Part shown: piece after piece, positions 34,118 to 46,199 of the stretch | Numbering within the stretch: position 1 is the first letter of the stretch | Layout: each line of letters starts with the position of its first letter | From: Ciona savignyi | Lineage: Eukaryota; Chordata; Ascidiacea; Phlebobranchia; Cionidae | Length of the DNA: 64,000 nt | Assembly (NCBI GenBank): GCA_000149265.1 | Contig: CH000225.1 | Coordinates: 333,078 to 397,077 of the forward strand | Direction: 5' to 3' | Made by a program: the position numbers and the translations under genes | The notes under the pieces: generated by a model | The model's database searches: none | What the model was told of the DNA's origin: nothing | The model's input: only the letters and a program-made list of their open reading frames with translations

Positions 34118-34410
34118 TAGGATAGGATAATTATGTTTATCCCCGTGAATATAAAAACCAAGGGGGTTAACAAACGGGAAACCGTCAGATCACCTGGCGC
34201 CCCCCGTCGGGCTACAGAAACCATTGCAGTGTGTTGTATATGACAGACACTTTCCTTCAATTTGGTAGAACCCATTATTCCGCTGGGTTCAAGCAATGTC
34301 CGTAAAGTGCCTTGCCCAAGGGCACAACCGACTAGCTGGCGACCAGTTTCGCACCTGCAACCTTTCGATTGAAAGGCGACGCACTTAACCGTTAGACCAA
34401 CCGGCCGGAC
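34118..34410 (-). repeat. tRNA-headed SINE, full length
   Basis: From the TATCC-type tail (34118) to the tRNA-like head ending GTCCGGCCGG on the minus strand. B-box-like GGTTGCAGGTGCGAAACT and A-box-like TTGGTCTAACGG are present. Confidence 0.88.
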
Positions 34411-34856
34411 ATTTTTGGTGAAATGTTCGTAAATCTAACAAGATTACTTTTCTTTTAACTACACATGGAAAAGAAGTTTGGTTTGATATCATAGGGACCA
34501 ATGCGTTTATGCTTGCAAAAAACAAACTACATACTCGGTTCTAAAAAAATTGTGGTTAGGGACCCTGTAGCATGAATACATGGCATACAAAATATGTTTT
34601 ACAAATAGTGGCGGTTAAACACGTGGTTGACACTCTCTAGAGTTATGTGTATTTAAGCACGTGTTGTAACTATTGTCGTTTTCCTGCTATATTTTTTCAC
34701 AACTCTGCTATATTCTTTAAATGTAATAAAACACGAAATATAAAACTAAAAAACCCATCGTCTCGTCGGAGCTTACAACTAATACTGTACCAATAGTCAC
34801 CATGGCAAAGTTTTGAAACCGAATATTCATGCGTGAATAGTAAAATAATACATTAC

Positions 34857-35105
34857 CGTAAGCAACTTCGTGAGTTTCTGTATGGACACGTTACGTGGCA
34901 ACACATCCTCTTGCATAAACGAAGGGTGAACTTTGCGACTCAACAACGACGTCGGGAGGTCTGGCAGTCGCTTTCGGAGGATTTTATCGAAACTTTCCGC
35001 TAATTGCTGCTGCGGTAAGACATCCCGCAACGGGGGAACGACTACTTGACCTCCAATTAAACATATCCAATAAAAACCGATCAGAACTTTAAACAATACA
35101 CTCAT
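34857..35105 (-). CDS. isolated signal-peptide exon (alternative MMP first exon or separate gene)
   Basis: ATG at 35105 opens 83 codons ending at a good donor (ACG|GTAATG, 34856). It begins with signal peptide MSVLFKVLIGFYWICLIGG and continues with a hydrophilic segment ending NVSIQKLTKLLT. The exon ends in phase 0 and would splice in frame to the MMP propeptide exon at 31964, giving [15 protein letters not shown], a plausible first propeptide helix. It starts only 158 bp downstream of the NMT stop on the same strand. I could not find another partner exon between 32.7 and 34.8 kb. Confidence 0.5.
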
Positions 35106-35262
35106 ATCTGCCTCCAATCTCTAATCTGGATATCGTTAATAAATAACAAGCGTTAAGCACATGAAAAATGTAGTTCATTCTGTGTTAGCAAACAATACAA
35201 CACACACATAAAAATATGGAGCAGGGCACGACCAGTAATGTACAGCGGTAGGAGGTGACGAT

Positions 35263-38200
35263 TCACTGCAGTACCAAGCCGACCTGTGGAGTTTGTGCGT
35301 ATAATCGTTAGACACCTCGTACTCATAGTTAATTTCGAGCTCGAAGCAGTTCGCAGGACTTGGAATTTGTTCAATAAAAATATGATATTTTGTAATTTTT
35401 TAAAGATTTTCGATTTAAGTTTATACTGTTCTATAGTGCATATTATATACTGTATAAAATTGCATGTTCGAAACTGGTCGTTAGGGTGTCAGTTGTGTTG
35501 GGCAAGCCACAGCCGACATCACCTGAACTTAATAAAGTGAAATATTGTTTTAAGGATATAGGATATTTATGTTTATTCCCGTGAATGGGAAAACCAAGGG
35601 GGTTAACACACGGGCAATCGTCAGATCACCTCGCGCCCACCGTCGGGTTACTGAAGCTATTACAGTGTGTTTCACACGTTCCTTCAATTTGGTAGAACCC
35701 ATTAACCCGCTGGGTCCAGGCAATGTCCGTAAAGTGCCTTGCCAAAGGACACAACCTGGTTCATTCGTCAGAATACCTTATGCCCATCGTCGTGTGACTA
35801 TCTAGTGACCAGTTTTGCACCTGCAGCCTTACCAGTGAAAGGCGACCCACTTAACCACCAGGCTAACCGGCCGGACTAAACTTATGAAAGTCTCATATAT
35901 AACATACTATAACCAATATAACGCAGATAACACGACGATTGGCATAAGGTAATCTGACGAATAAAGCAGTGATAAAACCATTGCAATTTCCCATTGAAGG
36001 GGTTAAAAAGAAAGTATCCAATCCTTATGCGCAAAATTCACCTAGCACAGTAGTGCCAAAGCTACTAGAGCATTGTTAGAAGTATTTTACACAAACATCC
36101 CATAAACGTGAAACTTACGTTATTTTCAGGAATGTCCGGACACTTATAGTTATACAGGTAGTAATGCAAATTGCCATCCCCCATTCCAAACTTTAGGTCT
36201 TTTAAAAAACTATGATTGTCCATGAGGTCAAGAGCATTGAAGACGTCGAACCCAAGCTGAAAGGTGCGGGTCATTATTGCTCACAATAAGTAAAAAACAG
36301 TCACAAGCTTGACGACTGTGTCCTTGAACAAAACACTTGGTGAATATTGGCTTATGCATGGCGTAATCTGACGATTGAGTTTAACAGAGCCAACATTGGT
36401 TCGTTCACCCACCTTCTTGGCAAAGATAAGCATGTCCTTCATTAGTTCCTTTTGTGTGTGAGCCACAGCTACATTGTAGAAGGAATAAGCAGCATATAGC
36501 ATCTGATGATCAGGATGGTGCATGATGGACGATGATAAAATGAAGAAGCTTGCCATGTCCGTTACTTCACCTGCAACATTCAGTATGTCTCCAACATATT
36601 TTATACACTGCAATAGCTTAAGTATACTGTGTTAATGGGTTCCCTATGATTCGACCTACCGATGCAGATAAACATTCATGCCTCAACATCATAATAATTA
36701 ACACTGATGATGCAATTAGCTCTGACAGTCGACCGCATAAAATATATAATTAAAACTCGCAAATCACGCGATCCAACCAGTTAATTAAAAAAATAATTCA
36801 CAGCAACAAGTCCAGCAACCACAAGTTATGGATATATTATTACTACCAATATGTACCTTGTTGGTTGGTAACAACGTACGACTCTACAATGTCCTTTCGT
36901 GGAAGAAAGAAGTGACTAAATTCTTCCTGCATTAAGGGGAATGCATTATAACTTGGGTTCAATAAAAGGAAGTCCTGGGAAACAAGGACACGGAAACTAT
37001 ATGTTCAAATGCAGACAAGACAAAAACGTCATTTAATTTGTCTGCAAAATAACCAATTTTTTGGTTATGTAGAAAAAAAAGAAAGAATAGATGCGTTTGA
37101 GTAACTTGGGTAACTTAGATAGCAACCCTACTTGCAGGAAGAGACTTTCACTTTCGGCTGGAATCTGTACCAGGTGGATGCTGAAAGACACTTGTCTCCA
37201 CAACGTGACTGGTATTGATTCCATTATTCAAAAGCATAAATTCACAATGCCCGCCAACGGTTAAACTGTAACTTCTGACTTCTGAGGCACCATGTAAGCA
37301 TAAGACTAAATTGCAAATTTTAACTCTTCCTACCTCTGTGAAGACGGGTGACAAATTGAACTTGGCGAGATAGTTGGCCATCAGCTTGTGGCATTGTGGG
37401 ATATCGCAAGGTTTTAACGGTCGAATCCCACGAATCTGTGGTTCCTGGGTTGGAAGTTGTCAATACATATTTTGCTTCATGTGGCAAACACGAATCAATT
37501 ATATTGCTGATTGTTTAAAATATCTAAAGTAATGAACATTGGCTGATTAACTAGGATTGGATATATCATGTTTTATCTCAAGATGGGAAAAACTGGTAGA
37601 GTTTTTACACGAACAATAGTCAGATTACCTCATGCCCAACGTCAGTGTGAGGAATTAGTGTAATGTGTACCTTGCCGAAGGTCACAACCAGCTACCACTT
37701 TTAAACCTGAATTGGATAAAATAACCGACAAAGCTATTAGGCCGAACTATTAGGCTACGATATTTATTCAGCTGGCTTACTAATAGCGATATTAATTTAT
37801 TTAACACTGTCAAGTCTCCATAAACTTACAATATCTGTAAAAAAGGCTTTCCACATATTAGAATAAATCAATCATCCACAATGTAATAGCTTGAGCACCT
37901 ATGTAAACAGAAGTTAATATGATAACTATATAACGATACCTCGGGCAATCTCATGAGTTTGACAAGACGTTGCATGGTTTGGTTCCGTCCAAGATGGGAG
38001 AACTTCACCTCGACAAGTTTTCTTGGGTTCAACGAACGATGGTAGTATCTGTGGGGTATATTTTCATGTCTGGGGGTTATGATAAAGGGGTAAGGGGATT
38101 ATTAACTGTGGTGGTGTCGATGAGTTTCTTCACTCAGCGCTAATTATTTCTCTTCCGCCTTGTATTTTACCTCAAAAGCTTACCATGTCAATTAAGGCAT

Positions 38201-41200
38201 ACCTGCACTTAGCCACTGGCTTTGGCAGCACTACTCCTGCTGTGTACACTGCTTGGAAGATGCCACGGCGGTTGACACGGCGGGTGATTTCTCGGATCAG
38301 GACTGGAGCAACTCGCTTCGTGCGAAGTTTTTTGTGGACACATAGAAAGTTGATTTCCACCATTCTCTGGTGTCTGGCGAGAAATGAGTGAACACTCAAT
38401 AATACATTGGGAGATGTTTTAACTGTGATAAAATACAAACCATACAACAAAACTTTAACTGTAATAATTACAATATCATTTTGAAGAGAAACTGACAAGT
38501 ATATGATATTTAAGTCCTACAACGGTGCCTCTATATTGTACAGGTCCGCTAGGTCCAGCGGTAGGTCTGCTAGAGTTAGCTTTAAACATGGGGTTGGAGT
38601 TATAAGGGTTAGTTCTGGGGTTGAGATTAGTGTTTAGGGCAGGGTTAGAATTAGTGTTTAGGGGCAGGGCACTGAACCTGGACCTAGCGGACCTGTACAA
38701 AATAAAGGGACCCGTCCTACAATGTACATTGTAAGACTTGTCATAACTTCATAATTGAAAGACTTCAGTAAACCAAAACTGCTTTAAACAGCTAATGTAA
38801 CAACAAAATTTAAACAGCTAATGTAACAACAAAAACTATGGTACACGTGCCACTGCTGGTATGAGAGAGTCATTCAGGTTGTATGCAAATCACTTCAGTA
38901 TACTTATAAATTTGTAAAAAAAAATTGAATGATTGAATAATATGGTGCGTCTTTTTACCTTTAATTTGAGGTTTCGAACATTTATGAGGTGACACTTTTT
39001 TGGAATTGTTTAGGGATAGAACCAGAGGCGGAGGACGAACCCCTTTAAATCTTTAAATGTAACTTTGGTGGTATGTGGACACTATTCAAAAGCCTATCAT
39101 GGTATGAAAGAAAAAAGTTTGGGAATCATCGATTTAGACGATCAATTAAGCTTACTTCAAATAGAATAAGAATATTAAAAAGTTATGGCGTCTCTTACCT
39201 GTCATAAACTTTAATAAGAGCGGGTATTGCACTGATAAAGCCGACCAATTTCTTGCTCTTCTTCACCCGAACTCCACAATGCCAATCCTGGATCCACCCA
39301 GGAGGACGAAGTGACCTAGGGTAAGTGGAGATTGAGTGGAAACATTCATTAAATCTCTGGCTCAATAGACAGTTGTGTCCTTGGGCAAGACACAGCAGAT
39401 GTTACCTAAACTAAATGTTTAAATCGGTTAAATACTATAGCTATGTCTTAATTATATTCAACACAATGTAATAGCTCTGGTAACGCAACTGTGTGCACAC
39501 GGTAAATAAACAATTGCATAACACTGTGATATAAATCCCCCAGCATTTTCACCTGGTGCATGACTATAGGTGAAAACCAAACTCAGCTGATACAAGCAAC
39601 AATGTTTAATAACCATGCTATATTATATACTTACCATTGTAAAAAGCCAGCCGAGTAGTCGAATCTGAACATATTATCATCATCTTCCACATAATTTTCA
39701 TTCAGTAACTTGTAGACTTCCTCCAACTGTAATTTTTTTGTTATAAATCGCACATTTTTTTAATAAATCACAGGAAAACAGTGAGAAAAGCAGACTGTTG
39801 GCACACAACAGGTTGATAAAAGACCGGACGTCCTCAACACCTACATTCATTGTCACTTTCCCAGATAATTAAGTGTCTTAACAATAAATCATGGTTAAGT
39901 GAGAGATCTTTGCTGGATAGGTTGCGATAAAAAAACACACAAATGTTTAGCTGCAAGAACCTGGTTTGGGTTGCCCAGATCAACAGTGTCCCACTCAAAT
40001 TCTACCGGAAGTGAGTAAGGTTCCTCTCTTACATGGACTTTGTCTGGTTCTATAGCGCCGATATCTTTTACATCTTCATCTAAATCATAGAAGTTTATCA
40101 AACATGCTACACCTCTATTCTGGAAAGGTATTTTTCATCTCAGGTTGTTGGTTTGTCATTGATGTATAACAGATTAGTTAAATAGAAAAGGGTACATCAA
40201 TACCTGGTATTATTTAAACATAACCCAGTGTTCAAAAAGTATTTTTGGCAATTTCGAAATCCATAGTAACGTGTCAACACAAGGGGTGTTATAAAACAGG
40301 CAATCTTCAGATTACTACATGATCTAGAAAATTTTTAAGGAAACGGTGTTGTTTTTCAAGGGGGTAATGTATCCACAATCCGGATATTTGGTAAAGAGTA
40401 TTGGGCCCACGTTCAATGGCCACCAGATCGAAAAGAGCAGACGCATATTATTTTCATGACTCTTGCGGAAGTGCTTAGTTTATGATAACAATATGAGAAA
40501 TTAAACCATTATTCCTTCAATATACATCATAAGGTCTTACCTACAGAGACTCTAAGTCTAAACAAAACTGTTCGTTAGTTCTGAGTTAAAACAATTACAC
40601 AAGTAAACAAACAGCAGATCATGTCGGTGTTGCCAAAATTGGAACGAACCCAAGATCACATGTATTTACCGCTATTTTGATTATTTCTACCGGTGGTTTG
40701 AACTATTTTACTTAAACAAAAATGAACAAACAGACCTAATTTGCTAAAACTAAAATAAGGGATTGCTCCGAAAGTATATTTACAACGGCATGCAATTCCC
40801 ATTTTAAAAATTACGGACAGATTACGTAATTTTTATTGGACCTTCTTAACGTAATTCCGACGTCCGTAATTGTGCAGCTGAACATAATTTCGTAATTATG
40901 GCGAGCTCGAGGTGAAACATAGATTCTACAAAATGTGTTCTATAGAGGTATACCACAGTTCTGTGACAACTATACAAAAAAGACAAAACCATAGCAATCT
41001 TTCTTGTAAACTTCAGGACTAGTTTTCAAGTTGAAACCTGGACTAAATGCTAACAACCAAAATAACAAGAAAAGCTATTATTTGGTAATGGTTATTATGG
41101 GTCCCATTTAAAAAAAAATGGAACACATATTGTTTTTGTTCGTTTTCCTTCTCTTTTTTTATTCGTCAAACGCTTGACAGGCATGGCATGTTGCCCTGAC

Positions 41201-43710
41201 ATCTACCAAAAGGAGTAATGGAATCATAATGTAACTTTGTTATTTGCTAGACAACATGGTCTAGATATGCAGAAACCAAAATTTTTGGGGGATAAATCCA
41301 AGGGAATTCTCCTTGGTACGTTGAAAACCAAAACGTTATTTTTGCTGAAATATTAGCATTTTTTAGCATAGCGAATGAATAGCTGTTTCAATTTTAACCA
41401 GATTTGGTGAAATGTTGGACCGTTAGCCCCTTTTGCTTAAATTCAAAAAACATTTGTGGTAAAATGTTTGTAAACAAACATGATCATTCTTTTTTTAACT
41501 ACATTTGGAAAAGAAGTTTGGTTTATTAACTATTGGACCCATGCGTTTATGCTTGCAGAAACAGAACTATAGCAATCCGTATAAAACTTTTTGGAACGTT
41601 GGAGAACATGAACCCGACTGTTGTACCCTTTCAAAAGGAGTAGACATGTGTATCTTTTTTATGAATCAAGCGAACGCACTGATCTCACGATAATAATAAG
41701 AGAAAATAAACCAATATTTTTACAATATAAATTGGACGAGGGCCAAACAATCCTTACATACGCGCTTTGCCAAAGATTGCTTATTATAGTAAAAACAAAC
41801 AAGTTCGCTTGTGCAACCACTATAATAATAGATTCCTTATTATTTCATTCCTTATTATTTCTTGGTAGAATTTTGATTTTACAGTACTACGTACATAACA
41901 CAAACTAGCACATATGGTCGCTTCAACAACTTTCCATCTTACAAGCCCGAGTAAACCACCACAGCTAATCGGGGTATGAATTCCAAATTAATAAAAGAAG
42001 AGTTAAACTGGTAACCCAGTTCACTAGAAATGCCACTGCTGATACATATATATTTATGCAATTCAAGTTTCCTGATGCTCACATACAACCATTTTATTTT
42101 TAAACAGTTAAATTGCGAACATGAGAACTGTTGAAGTATAGAAACAAAATTCAATATCTGATTAAAAAATAATGGTTTATTCTCCCATATTATTTGCATT
42201 GCTGACACCAGACTAGCGAACTGTTGGTTTTAATTCCCAAACATTTCGTTGGGTTTGATATGCTTTATCAATAGGTTAAGCAGCCAAACAATCAGTGTTT
42301 ATGACACTGATCTGGTTATAAACTTTTTAGCTTATCAAAAGTGAAATAAAATATGGGGCACGAGAGAATGAACGTACTTAACTTGGGAACAGGCTGGGTG
42401 TCCCAAAACTTCCATTGCTTAATTTGTTCCTTTGCAATTGATTCCTGCTCCAACACTGCAAGTGCAGACTGGACTGCTTTTACATTTAGGGCATCCTGTA
42501 ATTCAGCACCATCCATATGAAAAGTCAAAGTTATCCAAATTGTTTACCTTTTCTTCTTCATGGACGTCTTTTGATTTCTTCTTTTTCTTCATAGAGGTTG
42601 ATAGGCTTTCCGATGAATCAACATTTGTTGCAGCATCTTTCGGCTTTACTCTGGTACCGGTAATATAAATTGAGGTTTAAAACATTATTTTATCAAAATG
42701 CAATTCGCCTGTATTTTATTTTTGATAAGATTAGTGCAGAAACACACAACTAGGGGCTTTCATTTACAAATTGTCAAACTTGCCCTTTATTGATTACCAA
42801 CAAGCCGAGATTAGTGTCAGCAGAGCAACTCTATGTGATCAGAGACTAGCCTACGGTACCCAGCACCAATGATATCTGCTATTTTAAGTCATTGGGTTAC
42901 CGATACTTAAAAATGAATAACTAAAATATAAATAAAAAATTTAGTTGGTCAACTGTCAGTTTGGTTCCAGCAAAAAAAGAGAAAGCAAAAAAACATTTTT
43001 CGTTTTAAATTAATACAGTGAAATATTATTAAATATATATATAGGATAGGATAGGATATTCATGTTTATCCCCGTGAATGGGAAAACCAAGGGGGTTATC
43101 ACACGGGCAATCGTCAGATAACCTCGCGCCCATCGTCGGGTAAACGGAGCTATTGCAGTGTGTTGTATATGATAGACACGTTCCTCCAATTTGGTAGAAC
43201 CCATTAATCCGCTGGGTTCAGGCAATTTCCGTATAGTGCCTTGCCCAAGGACACAACCGACTAGCTATCGACCAGTTTCGCACCTGTGACCTTTCGATTG
43301 AAAGGCGACGCACTTAACCGCTAGACCAGCGGGCCGGACATATATGTTTAGTGAAATAAATGTAATTTTGAATTAATATTATCATCACTGTTCACTGAAC
43401 AGTGTTCAGTGAAAAAAAATTCCGCTACATATAATTTTAAATCAAAATTATATAAATACCTCATTTTTTTCATTATGAATAGGTAATTTTGAATTACTAG
43501 AATCCAAAAATAATTCTGAATAATTCCCTCAAAAATTATTGAATTTGAATTTTGATTCTGGAATGAACATCCCTAAAAATAACATTAATACATTCTCACA
43601 CAATATCCATTGACCACAAAAGTACAAATAACACTAGAAGTAAATATTTACATTCTTTTTGCCTCATCACCATGGTTTAGCACGCTGTCAAGGCCATTTA
43701 CTTCCGACAT
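35263..43710 (-). CDS. NMT1: glycylpeptide N-tetradecanoyltransferase (N-myristoyltransferase)
   Basis: Thirteen phased exons (minus): 43710-43652, 42650-42548, 42495-42378, 40079-39961, 39726-39635, 39315-39199, 38364-38203, 38048-37940, 37444-37334, 36926-36857, 36570-36413, 36256-36119, 35283-35263; 1377 nt, 458 aa. The enzyme transfers myristate from myristoyl-CoA to N-terminal glycines in the cytosol and on ribosomes. The N-terminus has the Lys-rich ribosome-binding segment (MKKKKKSKD). The core is near-identical to animal NMTs: [74 protein letters not shown]. The C-terminal VGLVLQ, whose carboxylate is the catalytic base in this family, comes from a separate 21-nt exon at 35283-35263. 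Reading through the preceding donor would lose it. Whether it is orthologous to NMT1 or NMT2 is not separable. Introns hold two full-length SINEs (plus SINE fragments), a MITE and repeat B. Confidence 0.96.
35553..35876 (-). repeat. tRNA-headed SINE in the last NMT intron
   Basis: Full-length copy with tail at 35553 and head ending GTCCGGCCGG. It lies between NMT exons 12 and 13. Confidence 0.88.
37553..37700 (-). repeat. degenerate SINE in an NMT intron
   Basis: Keeps GGGAAAAACTGGTAGAG, CAATAGTCAGATTACCTCATGCCC and ACCTTGCCGAAGGTCACAACC; the rest is eroded. Confidence 0.6.
38523..38714. mobile_element. MITE with TTGTACAGGTCC inverted ends, 8-bp target repeats
   Basis: 192 bp with inverted ends CGGTGCCTCTATATTGTACA / CGGGTCCCTTTATTTTGTACA, continuing GGTCCGCTAGGTCCAG on both sides. 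Perfect 8-bp direct repeats TCCTACAA (38515-38522, 38715-38722) suggest hAT-type insertion. The central part matches the MITE at 8322-8538. It lies between NMT exons 6 and 7. Confidence 0.8.
39372..39500 (+). repeat. degenerate SINE in an NMT intron
   Basis: Blocks CAGTTGTGTCCTTGGGCAAG and TTCAACACAATGTAATAGCTC retain family similarity. Head and tail are not recognisable. Confidence 0.5.
41099..41640 (+). repeat. dispersed repeat B, copy 2, in an NMT intron
   Basis: Uninterrupted relative to copy 1. It runs from GGGTCCCATTTAAAAA to about TGCGTTTATGCTTGCAGAAACAG and beyond. It lies between NMT exons 3 and 4. No coding frame is conserved. Confidence 0.65.
43042..43339 (-). repeat. tRNA-headed SINE in the first NMT intron
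   Basis: Full length, with (TATCC)n tail at 43042 and head at 43339. A-box-like TGGTCTAGCGG and B-box-like GGTCACAGGTGCGAAACT are present. Confidence 0.9.
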
Positions 43711-44264
43711 ATTTCACTTGCGCGTTATACTCTATTCATAAATATCAACTATCAACAATACCTGAAATTAAGCAATAGTTTGGATTAAATTTTCGAAAAT
43801 AACTAAACATTTACCAACAAAAATAGAATTTACACATAAGCAATGATATGTTAAAAAAGATTTACACAATAAGTTCTTCCTATTAAATGCACAGAGATAG
43901 AGAATATTTCCACAAACAGGTTCTGATAAACAGACCTAAGACGAATTAAAGGCTGCTTCTGACTTTGGTTCAATGTAATGTCACAAGACAGGATTAGTGT
44001 TCGCCACTGTTGTTGCTATGGCATAAAAACTTTAATCACATTAGCTAGAAAATCTGGCTTCCCTTGTTTTTACTTTTTTTCTATATTTAGTATTTATATG
44101 ATGCAATTTTGTCATTTTAATGTAAATAAACCATTTAAACAAAGCAATTAAATGCACAGCTAGTTAAAAATCCTAATCACATTACCACTACAAACATTTG
44201 TTGTTAGTACCAGTTTTAACCTCATTGTTGTTTTGGGCAGAGTTGGGAGTACAGTAGTATAAAT

Positions 44265-44535
44265 CCCTATTGGAAAGTTCGTTTTCCGTGCGCCGGATTT
44301 TTGAGCCAACATTTTTAACCTAAGTTATGCGCCATGCCAGCAATACTAATTTGCGCTACCTCAAACGAAGTTGCATCATTTTCAATTAAAACTATGAAAT
44401 ATAAAGCTTAAAGTATCAAAAATACTAACATAAATGAAAGGAGGTGTAATCACGCCATGCCGGCATGGTTTTTTGAGTTTTCTGCGCCAATACCCGAAAA
44501 AGTAGTCCGTGCGCCATACCAACTTTCCAGTAGGG
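44265..44535. mobile_element. hAT-type MITE, copy 2
   Basis: 271 bp, same family as 7978-8271, with ends CCCTATTGGAAAGTTCG and CCCTACTGGAAAGTTGG. Perfect 8-bp duplications GTATAAAT lie at 44257-44264 and 44536-44543. It sits just downstream of the DPH4 stop. Confidence 0.9.
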
Positions 44536-44581
44536 GTATAAATTTCTGAAGTGCCATATTTCCTTATTTTAGTTTTGCCCA

Positions 44582-44983
44582 TTATAAAACTACTTCAATA
44601 TATAAAGAACAACATCCACATTCAAGTATGCTGGGAAACTTAATATTATCGGAAGGAGAAAACTCATATGTACCACCACATCTACAATCATAGGATAGCA
44701 TCTCATCGTTAGTTTCATGAAAATCGTCAACGACCACGCGCTCATGAATGGTTATTTCTTCTCTTATACTCTGCCTGAGCATGACGTCATGTGCCTTCTT
44801 GAGAACAGCATCGCTTAATGTGCGCCAGGCTTCGTTGATTTCAACAAACATGTGGTAAGAAGCATCATTTGGATTTGCCTGCTTATCCGGGTGGTATTTC
44901 AGCGCTAATCTTTGGTAGTTTTGTTTGACGAAACTTTGCGGCGAAAAATTAGGACAATCCAAAACTTCGTAACAGTTCAGCAT
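44582..44983 (-). CDS. DNAJC24: DPH4/DNAJC24, J-domain and CSL zinc-finger protein of diphthamide synthesis
   Basis: 133 aa in one exon. An N-terminal J domain (residues about 3-70; HPD in YHPDKQ near residue 31) is followed by a CSL-type zinc finger: CRCGGTYEF, then ECGCCSLYIEVVL at the C-terminus. This two-domain layout is specific to DPH4. It supports the iron-sulfur enzyme that starts modifying the histidine of elongation factor 2 in the cytosol. Human DNAJC24 is slightly longer (149 aa). The start at 44983 is the only ATG ahead of the J domain. It lies upstream of, and on the same strand as, NMT, about 870 bp away. Confidence 0.93.
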   Translation of the reverse strand: MLNCYEVLDCPNFSPQSFVKQNYQRLALKYHPDKQANPNDASYHMFVEINEAWRTLSDAVLKKAHDVMLRQSIREEITIHERVVVDDFHETNDEMLSYDCRCGGTYEFSPSDNIKFPSILECGCCSLYIEVVL

Positions 44984-45077
44984 TTCCTATGATATAACAA
45001 GTTTTTAGAAAGACTCGCACACTTTTTAATATTCACGTGCTGTCATCAGTGTCATGTACTAGTATGTTTTTTCTACA

Positions 45078-45373
45078 GCCGGTTAGTCTGACGGTTAAGT
45101 GCGTTGCCTTTCAATCGAAAGGTTGCAGGTGCGAAACTGGTCGTTAGCTAGTCGGGTGTGTCCTTGGGTATGGCTCTTTACGGACTTTGCCTGAATCCGG
45201 CGGATTTATGGGTTCTAAATTCAGCAAATTGAAGAACCGTGTCTATCATATACAACACACTGATAACCCGACGGTGGGCGCGGCGCGAGGTGATCTGACG
45301 ATTGCTCGTGTGTTAACCCCCCTTGGTTTTTCCATTCATGGGGATAAACATAAATATCCTATTCTATCCTATC
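45078..45373 (+). repeat. tRNA-headed SINE, full length
   Basis: Head GCCGGTTAGTCTGACGGTTA, middle GTCGTTAGCTAGTCGGGTGTG, tail of TATCCT units. Full length, about 296 bp. Confidence 0.88.
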
Positions 45374-45890
45374 ATATGTCAAGTACGGTAAATGTATTTA
45401 AGCAGACAGCAGACACCATTCAGTGGTTTATAACTACTTTATACAGCCATAGAGGCATAGAATACTATATAATGAAAGGTCAACGTGCTTCGTCACGCTT
45501 GAGTGAAAGCGTACGGTTAACGGTACTTTGCGTTAGAATTAGAAACTGCCATGTAGATACTGGATTTTGTTTAATTTTGCAGTAGATAAGCATAAAATAT
45601 GCCCGCTATATTTTTCGGCATGCAGAACGATCGGGTTCCATGAATACCTCATTACCCTTGGTATTTCATATTCAAAGTGTATAACGTTTGTGTGTGCAAG
45701 CAGAAACTATGGATTCCCGGATTATCAATCCAAACTTGATATCTATATGTTCTAAATGAAATTAACGGGTGGTCTGGTTACCTAACAACCTATATGGTAC
45801 ACCATATACAAATGATATTTTTGTTTCTGCAAGCGTTGGTATGCTAAAAAATAGCAATAGAAATAAAGAAAATTAAATCGCTTTTTTTAT
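45374..45890. other. intergenic between two SINEs
   Basis: No exon seen. The repeated phrase TGCAAGCAGAAAC / TTTCTGCAAGCG (45695, 45820) is a small imperfect palindrome. Confidence 0.45.
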
Positions 45891-46194
45891 AGGATAGGAT
45901 ATATAGGATATTCATCTTTATCCCCGTGGATGGGAAAACCAAGGGGGTTAACACACGGGCAATCGTCAGATCGCCTCGCGCCCATCGTCGGGTTACCGGA
46001 GCTGTTGCAGTGTGTTGTATAATATGATAGTTACGTTCCTTCAATTTGGTAGAACCCATTAATCCGCTGGGTTCAGGCAATGTCCGTAAAGTGCCTTGCT
46101 CAAGGAAACAACCGACTAGCTAGCGATCAGTTTCGCACCTTCAACCTTTCGATTGAAAGGCGACACACTTAACCGTTAGACCAACGGTCCGGAC
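45891..46194 (-). repeat. tRNA-headed SINE, full length
   Basis: Tail at 45891, head ending near 46194 (GTCCGGACCGTTGGTCTAAC on the minus strand). Close to the family consensus. Confidence 0.9.
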
Positions 46195-46199
46195 TATTA

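Noticed and set aside
36065-36118. NMT C-terminus formed by reading through the donor at 36118 (ending LLTML)
   Set aside because: It loses the conserved VGLVLQ; a perfect GTAAGT donor is present and the VGLVLQ exon at 35283-35263 is in phase.
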